The notes under the pieces are model-generated. The model did no database searches and was not told the DNA's origin. It was given only the letters and a program-made list of their open reading frames with translations. The position numbers and the translations under genes are program-made. DNA of 64,000 bases from positions 124,001-188,000 of the IMG/VR virus record IMGVR_UViG_3300009185_000001. One strand, 5' to 3'. Shown here piece by piece: positions 58,611 to 64,000 of the stretch (the stretch's first letter is position 1; each line of letters starts with the position of its first letter). Origin of the DNA: a virus.

Positions 58611-59309
58611 ATGAAAACCAAAGATCAAATATTATTAGAAGATTTATATATATCTATATATAACGAAAACAATCAACAGGATGCATTAGCAAAACTTTCT
58701 CCGCACTTACAACAAATTGCTAATGATCTTTTATCATATCTTTCAAAGGGAGCAAGAAAGGCTAGTTTTTATTACCGATCTAAAATAAGCGGAAGAGAAG
58801 GAAAATATTACGTGGATCTTGGAGTTGATTATGGAACTGCAAAAAGAGAAAGCCATGAAACCATAAGAAACTATATCGACATGCTAAAGGAAAGCGATCC
58901 GGAAAATCCGGATATAGCAGTTGGAGAAAAAATTTTAAATCCATCAGAATCCACAAGAAAACCTTCGGTAGATAGAAAAATAAATCTTGGACATGGAATA
59001 TCAATTCAAGATACTGTAAAAGAACCAGAAGTATATCGCCTATATATCTATGCATATGCTCAAAATGACATAGAAAAGGATGAAGAGGGAAAGGCCATAA
59101 AAAACTTTGAAGGCAATTATGTTCGATCTTCTGCGGGAAAGGTAGATGAAGTTATTCCTGCATCAAAACCAAAATCTTTCAGCAGTGCAGAACAACTTAA
59201 TTATAAATTAAAAACAAAACTTTCTAGATTTCGAAGATTCATTCTCGATCCGGAAAACATTTCAGGAATTACATACAAAGGCGGAATAATAGAATTCCAA
59301 AATCAATAA
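58611..59309 (+). CDS. Leader-family late protein A, putative internal head protein, 232 aa
   Basis: Begins MKTKDQILLEDLYISIYNEN, one of five proteins sharing M-[KR]-x-K-D-x-[IV]-x-L-E. In T4, internal head proteins carry such a short N-terminal capsid-targeting peptide that gp21 removes after I/L-x-E; here L-L-E fits. The body is unassigned: a helical part, then a beta-rich part (HGISIQDTVKEPEVYRLYIY) and a basic C terminus. A late promoter supports expression with head genes. Confidence 0.65.
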   Translation: MKTKDQILLEDLYISIYNENNQQDALAKLSPHLQQIANDLLSYLSKGARKASFYYRSKISGREGKYYVDLGVDYGTAKRESHETIRNYIDMLKESDPENPDIAVGEKILNPSESTRKPSVDRKINLGHGISIQDTVKEPEVYRLYIYAYAQNDIEKDEEGKAIKNFEGNYVRSSAGKVDEVIPASKPKSFSSAEQLNYKLKTKLSRFRRFILDPENISGITYKGGIIEFQNQ

Positions 59310-59359
59310 TAAAAAGAAATTTTAAATAAAGTTTTTTTTTATATTTTGGCATACCGTGA

Positions 59360-59367
59360 TATAAATA
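59360..59367 (+). promoter_or_regulatory. Late promoter, TATAAATA
   Basis: A perfect late box ends 8 bases before the ATG at 59376 and justifies that start over the in-frame TTG at 59346. Confidence 0.75.
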
Positions 59368-59375
59368 TTATTATT

Positions 59376-59720
59376 ATGAAAACAAAAGATACAATACTAT
59401 TAGAGAAAGCCTATAAAAAAGTTTTGAAGGAAGCCGAAGTAGGATCTTATGGAGAACGTATGAATGCACAGGGAACACTTTCTAATGCTAATCCTGCGGA
59501 AGTTTATGCAAAATTTGAAGAACTTACAGATAACTTTTACGCCAGTTTAAAAAAGGTAAAAACCCTTTTAGATAGTGAGGTTTGGAAAAAATTAGCGAAC
59601 AATGGAGGGTTTAATGATATTTTGGATCATGAAGAGGGTGACGATTATGGTTCAGGTTCACATCCATTCGATTTTGACGACTGGGTAAGCCAAGTTGACG
59701 TTAAAGGTTATTATTTCTAA
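59376..59720 (+). CDS. Leader-family late protein B, putative internal head protein, 114 aa
   Basis: Begins MKTKDTILLEKAYKKVLKEA, the shared leader with the L-L-E site at residues 8-10 and a possible second site K-E-A. The body has a helical segment (YAKFEELTDNFYASLKKVKT) and an acidic C terminus (HPFDFDDWVSQVDV). No known family. Perfect late promoter directly upstream and terminator downstream. Confidence 0.65.
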   Translation: MKTKDTILLEKAYKKVLKEAEVGSYGERMNAQGTLSNANPAEVYAKFEELTDNFYASLKKVKTLLDSEVWKKLANNGGFNDILDHEEGDDYGSGSHPFDFDDWVSQVDVKGYYF

Positions 59721-59744
59721 GTTGTAAATATTTTATTTTAAATT

Positions 59745-59783
59745 AATACCACACCTTGTAAAAATACAACAGGGTGTGGTATT
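59745..59783. terminator. Bidirectional terminator between convergent late genes
   Basis: AATACCACACC pairs with GGGTGTGGTATT in an 11-bp stem with a 16-base loop. It lies between the plus-strand gene ending at 59720 and the minus-strand gene ending at 59791. Confidence 0.8.
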
Positions 59784-59790
59784 ATAGCAT

Positions 59791-60543
59791 TTAAATAAAA
59801 GTAAAATATTCTTTAAATTTAATACTACTAATTCCCTCTTCGTATTTGTGTAGAGGTTCTTTCATAAGTTCTTTATCCTCTTGTTCCTCTTTTAATTTAT
59901 AAGTCAAATTCAAAAGTTCTTTGCTACTTTTAATCCTTCCAAATTCTTGCGGAGATATTATTTCAATGTTTGGATTTAATTGCTTTAAGGTTTTAATTAT
60001 ATTAACATACTTCTGACTATTACTCGGCGGGGGCGTACCCCTTCCAATCCATTCTTGATTGGTTGTCTTGGGAACACTGGCAAAGACAACCTCGGCAGTA
60101 TTAAAATCCATAATACCTTCATCATAATGAAGAGATTCATCATATCCATTGAAGTCTTTATCAATGCCATGCAATCTTTCGTCCTTCAATCGCGGACTTG
60201 TTGCAATTCGAGAACCATCTGGAAGTTGCTTGGTATATGCATCAAAGTCATATAATTCTTTTATTTTACCAAATCCAACTATTATTATACTATTGTTTTC
60301 GTCTCTATATACCGAATTGCTTCTTATGGTTGAAACACAGATTTCAGCCTTTTTTCCGATTTGTTTCAAATTAACCAAATCATTTGCATTCTCTTCTGTC
60401 CAATAAAAGGAATGGATGAATATTCCATGATACAGACGATTATATTCCTCTGCCTTTTTTTGGCCTACTTTCATCATGTTTGAATTCGGTTGAATGTTTT
60501 CTTTATAAAGATTTTCTAAAAATACTTGATCTTTTCCGCGCAT
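59791..60543 (-). CDS. Leader-family late protein C, putative internal head protein, 250 aa
   Basis: Begins MRGKDQVFLENLYKENIQPN, matching the leader with F-L-E before the predicted cut. The body contains RLYHGIFIHSFYWTEENAND, IVGFGKIKELYDFD and a C-terminal helix. The YHG followed by later aromatic and acidic residues recalls phage ADP-ribosyltransferase-like proteins, a weak resemblance only. A perfect late promoter lies 6 bases upstream. Confidence 0.6.
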   Translation of the reverse strand: MRGKDQVFLENLYKENIQPNSNMMKVGQKKAEEYNRLYHGIFIHSFYWTEENANDLVNLKQIGKKAEICVSTIRSNSVYRDENNSIIIVGFGKIKELYDFDAYTKQLPDGSRIATSPRLKDERLHGIDKDFNGYDESLHYDEGIMDFNTAEVVFASVPKTTNQEWIGRGTPPPSNSQKYVNIIKTLKQLNPNIEIISPQEFGRIKSSKELLNLTYKLKEEQEDKELMKEPLHKYEEGISSIKFKEYFTFI

Positions 60544-60549
60544 ATGATA

Positions 60550-60557
60550 TATTTATA
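60550..60557 (-). promoter_or_regulatory. Late promoter, TATAAATA
   Basis: On the minus strand a perfect late box ends 6 bases before the ATG at 60543. The HNH gene begins only 10 bases away on the other strand. Confidence 0.75.
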
Positions 60558-60567
60558 AAAAAAAGTT

Positions 60568-61443
60568 ATGGAACAATTAGATTTTTTTGTAAAGTTGGAA
60601 GAGAAGAAACCAATTTGTCGTGTTTGTGGTAATGATTTTGAAAAAACTAGAAGATGGCAAAAATATTGTTCTAAAAGTTGTAAACACAGAAAGTTGAGAA
60701 TTAAAAAAAAACTATCTAATTTTGTAAAATTAGAAGAAAATAAACCAATTTGTTCTATTTGTGGGAATAGTTTTGAAAAAACTAAACATAATAAAATATA
60801 CTGTTCTAAAAGTTGTAAACATAGACAGGGGTGGATTAAAAACAAAAAAACAAAATCTATATCTAATAAAAAATATCGTTTAATTAATAAGAAAAAAATA
60901 AAAGAAAGAAGAATAGAAACATCTAAAATATATAGAGAGAAAAATAAAGAAGAAATAAAAAAAAAGCAATTAGAATTTTATAAAAAAAATAAAAAACGTC
61001 TGTGTGAGATTCAAAAAGAATATCGTAAAAATAACAAAAATTCTATATCAGAAACTAAAAAATTATATAGAAAAAATAATAGAACAAAAATAAATCAAAA
61101 TTTAAAGGAAAAATATTGTACTGATTTTTCCTTTAAACTTTCACAAATTTTAAGAAAAAGATTAAGAAACGGATTACGAGCACAAAAAACAACAAAAACA
61201 AATAAAACAGTTGATTTAATAGGATGCTCCTTTGATTTTGTTAAAATTCATTTAGAAAAACAATTCAAAGAAGGAATGACATGGGAGAATCATGGTTTAT
61301 ATGGATGGCACATTGATCATATTATACCTTGTGCATCTTTTGATCTAACAGACCCTGAACAACAAAAGAAATGCTTTCACTACACAAACCTTCAACCCCT
61401 ATGGGCAGCAGAGAATATGTCCAAAGGAGCAAAGATATTATAA
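60568..61443 (+). CDS. HNH homing endonuclease with two N-terminal zinc fingers
   Basis: The 291-aa product has two similar zinc-ribbon units (CRVCGNDFEKTRRWQKYCSK and CSICGNSFEKTKHNKIYCSK), a long Lys/Asn-rich helical linker, and a C-terminal HNH nuclease: YGWHIDHIIPCASFDL followed by FHYTNLQPLWAAENMSKG, with the HID-H and N-L-Q-P-L-W signature of phage HNH nucleases. Free-standing HNH genes spread by cutting phages that lack them. It is inserted between two leader-family late genes, with stops overlapping on one side. Confidence 0.88.
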   Translation: MEQLDFFVKLEEKKPICRVCGNDFEKTRRWQKYCSKSCKHRKLRIKKKLSNFVKLEENKPICSICGNSFEKTKHNKIYCSKSCKHRQGWIKNKKTKSISNKKYRLINKKKIKERRIETSKIYREKNKEEIKKKQLEFYKKNKKRLCEIQKEYRKNNKNSISETKKLYRKNNRTKINQNLKEKYCTDFSFKLSQILRKRLRNGLRAQKTTKTNKTVDLIGCSFDFVKIHLEKQFKEGMTWENHGLYGWHIDHIIPCASFDLTDPEQQKKCFHYTNLQPLWAAENMSKGAKIL

Positions 61444-61818
61444 ACCAAATGATCGGTAGTTTGTTTCTATGAAATTAATAAAATTTTGAATATTTGTATT
61501 ATCAAAATCTTTTATATTCTCGACATTTTGTAGCATACTCATCAAATTATTAAGAGTCTGCTTTAATTCATTATTATTATTAAAACTTTCAAATCTTCCA
61601 CTATTAGCCATGTCCTGTAAAATTCTAAAAAAGTGATTAAATAAATCCCCTTCTCTAGAACTCCCTAAGTTTTTTGATTTGATTTCATTTAATATGGGTT
61701 CTAAAACATCCATAAGTTCCATAAACAATCTTTGAAGATCTTGAATACCACTTCCATAAAAATTTTCAAAAACTTTTTCGTAGGCTTGTTCTAATAATAT
61801 AGTATCGTTTGTTTTCAT
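61438..61818 (-). CDS. Leader-family late protein D, putative internal head protein, 126 aa
   Basis: Begins MKTKDTILLEQAYEKVFENF; its first 16 residues differ from those of the next gene at one position. The body is helical with methionine- and asparagine-rich segments (QDLQRLFMELMDVLEPILNE). No family recognised. Its stop overlaps the convergent HNH stop. Late promoter 8 bases upstream. Confidence 0.65.
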   Translation of the reverse strand: MKTNDTILLEQAYEKVFENFYGSGIQDLQRLFMELMDVLEPILNEIKSKNLGSSREGDLFNHFFRILQDMANSGRFESFNNNNELKQTLNNLMSMLQNVENIKDFDNTNIQNFINFIETNYRSFGL

Positions 61819-61826
61819 ATTTTATA

Positions 61827-61834
61827 TATTTATA
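61827..61834 (-). promoter_or_regulatory. Late promoter, TATAAATA
   Basis: On the minus strand a perfect late box ends 8 bases before the ATG at 61818. The surrounding 30 bases are repeated almost exactly before the gene at 62422. Confidence 0.75.
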
Positions 61835-61867
61835 TTAAAAATAACCAAATTCCTCTTATTCTTTATA

Positions 61868-62422
61868 TTAATCTAAAGGAGCATTCGGTTTATCTTTAAA
61901 ATAAGAAGCCATGCCCTTACTTCTATTTGCCAACATATCAATGTATCTTTCAACATTGTATATTGTTTCCTCATCCTCAATCGGCCCTGTAATAATATCA
62001 TTAGGACGAATATCCAAACCACCCCTATAAGAACCCTCTTCCCCTTCTGAATTATAAATTTTATACTTAATTCCGGTTCTGGTATCAACATCATTAGTAG
62101 CAGGTGCTATTTCCTTCTGACCCATATCCCTTTGCTCATCCTCTACAAATATTTTACCCGCAGATAAGTCTGCAATTTTATATAACCTTGGATTATATCC
62201 ATCTTGTTTAGAATGAATATACCAAGAACCTTCTTTTAAATTTTCATTCTCAATAGCATCATAAAAATTTTGCTTCGGTAAGGAAGATACATTATCTCCC
62301 AATGCTTTTTTCAAAGGAGAACTAAAATCTGCACCCTTAAAGAATTCTTCAGAAGTTGAATTATCTTTCCCAAGAACCTTTTCATAGGCTTGCTCTAATA
62401 GTATTGTATCTTTTGTTCTCAT
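61868..62422 (-). CDS. Leader-family late protein E, putative internal head protein, 184 aa
   Basis: Begins MRTKDTILLEQAYEKVLGKD with the L-L-E site. The body is mixed alpha/beta (NLKEGSWYIHSKQDGYNPRL, then YRGGLDIRPNDIITGPIEDE) and may be a small enzyme or effector, but no catalytic motif is recognised. The shared upstream sequence with gene D suggests a duplicated promoter-plus-leader cassette joined to different bodies. Confidence 0.65.
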   Translation of the reverse strand: MRTKDTILLEQAYEKVLGKDNSTSEEFFKGADFSSPLKKALGDNVSSLPKQNFYDAIENENLKEGSWYIHSKQDGYNPRLYKIADLSAGKIFVEDEQRDMGQKEIAPATNDVDTRTGIKYKIYNSEGEEGSYRGGLDIRPNDIITGPIEDEETIYNVERYIDMLANRSKGMASYFKDKPNAPLD

Positions 62423-62430
62423 ATTTTATA

Positions 62431-62438
62431 TATTTATA
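62431..62438 (-). promoter_or_regulatory. Late promoter, TATAAATA
   Basis: On the minus strand a perfect late box ends 8 bases before the ATG at 62422. Confidence 0.75.
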
Positions 62439-62497
62439 TTAAAAATAACCAAATTCCTCTTATTCTTCATATAAGATATAAGAAGTATTGGGGAAAG

Positions 62498-62630
62498 CTT
62501 TTGAAGATTAAGAAAATTTTTGAAGACTTTTTTATATTAAGAAAACTTTTGAAGATTACGGAGAATTTTGAAGATTAAGAAAACTTTTGAAGATTAGGGA
62601 GAATTTTGAAGACTTTTTTATATTACACTC
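62498..62630. repeat. Tandem repeat field, TTTTGAAGATTA-type unit
   Basis: Six or seven imperfect copies of TTTTGAAGA[TC]T followed by AAGAAAAC or GGGAGAA, including two copies of the longer TTTTTGAAGACTTTTTTAT form. No reading frame of interest. Starts the 1.2-kb stretch without genes. Confidence 0.7.
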
Positions 62631-62638
62631 GGTTTTTT

Positions 62639-62985
62639 TTAAAAATTTTGCAAAAAAAATTTTACCAGAAATTTTTAAAAATGTCAAGAATAATCTTCAA
62701 AATCTTTAACTCTTTAATATCCAAAATTTTACACAATATTCCCAATACTCCCAAGCCTTCCCAAGTATCCCCCAAGGGGTATAGGGGGTATAAGATTCTT
62801 AATATTATATCAAATAGGGTATAGTGTTTTTATATCAACCTCTGTTTTAATAGAACATGGTGTAGCATTACAGCAGGATTTAAAATGACATTAGGTGTTG
62901 ATGCAGGTTTCTAGCATTTGTAATATTAAGCATATTAGTATAAATTTCCTCTAGGGGGAAAATTACTAATTGATATATAATATTA
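62639..62985. other. Gene-free stretch between repeat fields
   Basis: This AT-rich part holds no frame I would support. It includes CCCCCAAGGGGTATAGGGGG near 62768 and a TTCCTCTAGGGGGAAA palindrome near 62946 that links it to the next repeat field. No tRNA or terminator is seen. Confidence 0.5.
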
Positions 62986-63245
62986 AGAATACTTCCCAAT
63001 GCTTTTTAATATTACCGGAAATTTCTCCTAGGGGGAAAATTGAATATTACTGGAAATTTCTCCTAGGGGATTTTTAATATTACTGGAAATAATATTATGA
63101 AGAATTTTTAATATTACTGGGAATATTATTATGGGAAATTTTTAATATTACTGGGAATAATATTACGAAGAATTTTTAATATTACTGGAAATTTCTCCTA
63201 GGGGGATTTTTAATATTACTGGAAATTTCTTCTAGGGAATTATTG
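62986..63245. repeat. Direct repeats, TTTTTAATATTACTGGAAAT unit
   Basis: About eight copies of TTTTTAATATTACTGG[GA]AAT, each followed by one of two tails: TTCTCCTAGGGGGA (a near palindrome) or AATATTATGAAGAA. The alternating tails and even spacing (about 34 bases) suggest binding sites, for example iterons of a replication origin or a recombination site. Confidence 0.75.
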
Positions 63246-63380
63246 ATAATATTAGGAAGGGTATTGGGGGAGGGATGATTGAGTATTACTGGGAATTTTT
63301 GAGGATTTTTGATATTATTTTTATTGGGAAAATTTTTTTTGGTGTGAGTATGATTGTGCATATATTTATGCGTATATGAT

Positions 63381-63398
63381 GGGGGAGGGGAGGGGTAG
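63381..63398 (+). other. G-run, possible G-quadruplex
   Basis: GGGGGAGGGGAGGGGTAGG on an AT-rich background; three long G runs and one short run could form a two- or three-layer quadruplex. Confidence 0.4.
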
Positions 63399-63403
63399 GC
63401 AGA

Positions 63404-63547
63404 TTTTGCCTATCAAAAGTTTTTGGAGGTGTCGAAAAATAAAAATTTGACACCTCCAAAACTTTGAAATTTTTGATGCGGAAATTTTTGCCTATCAAAA
63501 GTTTTTGGAGGTGTCGAAAAATAAAAATTTGACACCTCCAAAACTTT
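63404..63547. repeat. Two identical 62-bp copies, each containing a perfect hairpin
   Basis: 63404-63465 and 63486-63547 are identical by eye. Each starts TTTTGCCTATC and holds an inverted repeat, AAGTTTTTGGAGGTGTC with GACACCTCCAAAACTT, around a 15-base AT loop. They lie shortly before the rIIA-like gene. Tandem terminators or protein-binding sites are both possible. Confidence 0.8.
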
Positions 63548-63599
63548 CCATGCTGTGGTTGCTCTCCCAAACTTTTTTTCATGTTTCCAAAAATAGTTC

Positions 63600-63628
63600 T
63601 TGCTTTTACCAGAAATAAAAACTATTCT
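63600..63628 (+). promoter_or_regulatory. Possible early-type promoter for the rIIA-like gene
   Basis: TTGCTT (63600-63605), 17 bases, TATTCT (63623-63628), then 9 bases to the ATG at 63638. Confidence 0.5.
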
Positions 63629-63637
63629 ATTTGCCTT

Positions 63638-64000
63638 ATGAAATTGCAAACCGCCACAACAACAATCGAACAAATCGGAAACATATCACAAGAGGCTCAA
63701 TTCACGATGAAGACATCGAGAAAAGCCTTTCAGATTCTTTCTGACTTGTATAGTGATAAACCCCTCGCAATCGTTCGTGAACTTGGAGCAAATGCCAAGG
63801 ACGCAATGGTTGCTGCTGGTAAAGGAGATCAACCATTCCATGTTAAACTTCCCAATGCTCTGGAGCCTTGGATTGTTATTGAAGATATGGGAACTGGTAT
63901 TTCCCATGAAGACATATACAATGTCTATACGAAATACTTTGAATCTACCAAGTCAGAATCAAATGATTTTGTGGGATGCCTCGGCTTGGGCAGCAAAAGC
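63638..64000 (+). CDS. rIIA: rIIA-like GHKL ATPase (5' part, runs off the window)
   Basis: The first 121 codons are present. FQILSDLYSDKPLAIVRELG followed by ANAKDAMVAAGK is the GHKL motif 1 (E-x-x-x-N-A-x-D), and IVIEDMGTGISHEDIYNVYT and YFESTKSESNDFVGCLGLGS (motif 2 and the ATP-lid glycine box) match T4 rIIA, where the usual ending is GLGSKSPF. T4 rIIA affects lysis inhibition and exclusion by lambda Rex; its molecular role is unsettled. Start codon by frame and homology. Confidence 0.85.
   Translation, partial: MKLQTATTTIEQIGNISQEAQFTMKTSRKAFQILSDLYSDKPLAIVRELGANAKDAMVAAGKGDQPFHVKLPNALEPWIVIEDMGTGISHEDIYNVYTKYFESTKSESNDFVGCLGLGSKS

Noticed and set aside
62606-62824. Plus-strand 72-codon frame in the repeat region
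   Set aside because: Very AT-rich low-complexity Phe/Lys/Ile sequence with no promoter, lying on the end of a repeat field.
62990-63240. CRISPR array
   Set aside because: Repeats are evenly spaced, but the intervening segments are themselves repeated and there are no unique spacers or cas genes.
63286-63673. Minus-strand frames with repeated VSNFYFSTPPKTFDRQ
   Set aside because: They come from the duplicated 62-bp hairpin and have no promoter or start context.

Overview
The window is a 64 kb piece of an AT-rich T4-superfamily myovirus genome. The evidence is a recognisable T4-type set: portal gp20, prohead protease gp21, scaffold gp22, major capsid gp23, head completion gp4, neck gp13-like, tail gp15-like, baseplate gp25 and gp6, clamp loader gp44, and the start of an rIIA-like gene. 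Many genes are also preceded by T4-type late promoters (TATAAATA and close variants). The host cannot be fixed from sequence. Early-type promoters are ordinary sigma70 boxes (TTGACA, 16-17 bp, TAnnnT), not the Bacteroidetes -33/-7 type.

Layout. 1-11642 (+): end of an unknown gene, small genes, a DinG/XPD-like helicase, gp15-like protein, a 1128-aa LamG/propeller protein, three related fibre-type proteins ending in a glycine-rich adhesin, and small genes including a ferritin-like one. 11635-17534 (-): baseplate block (gp25, gp6, gp7-position protein). 17570-20050: mixed-strand block with clamp-loader ATPase, dUTPase-like protein and probable small terminase. 20152-34667 (-): head block gp23, gp22, core protein, intein-split gp21, gp4, gp13-like, fibre proteins, gp20. 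34705-50230 (-): very large virion proteins with beta-helix-like repeats, propellers, an L-type lectin and a von Willebrand A domain; a group IA intron follows the vWA gene. 50285-54955 (+): small genes and an SDR reductase. 54988-57030: RNA region with twin hairpins, structured RNAs and seven tRNA or tRNA-like genes, several irregular. 57072-62422: small genes, an HNH endonuclease and five late genes sharing one N-terminal leader. 62423-63637: non-coding repeats. 63638-end: rIIA-like gene.

Three themes stand out. (1) In both promoter classes the distance to the start codon is so short that many mRNAs should be leaderless or nearly so. (2) Five late proteins begin with M-[KR]-x-K-D-x-[IV]-x-L-E, which looks like a T4-type capsid-targeting leader with a prohead-protease site, suggesting a set of packaged, injected proteins. 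(3) The RNA and protein genes are rich in intervening sequences: an intein in gp21, a group I intron in tRNA-Leu(UAA), a second group I intron, an unexplained 50-nt insertion in a tRNA-Ser, and an HNH gene.

All calls come from reading the sequence; no database search or folding was run.
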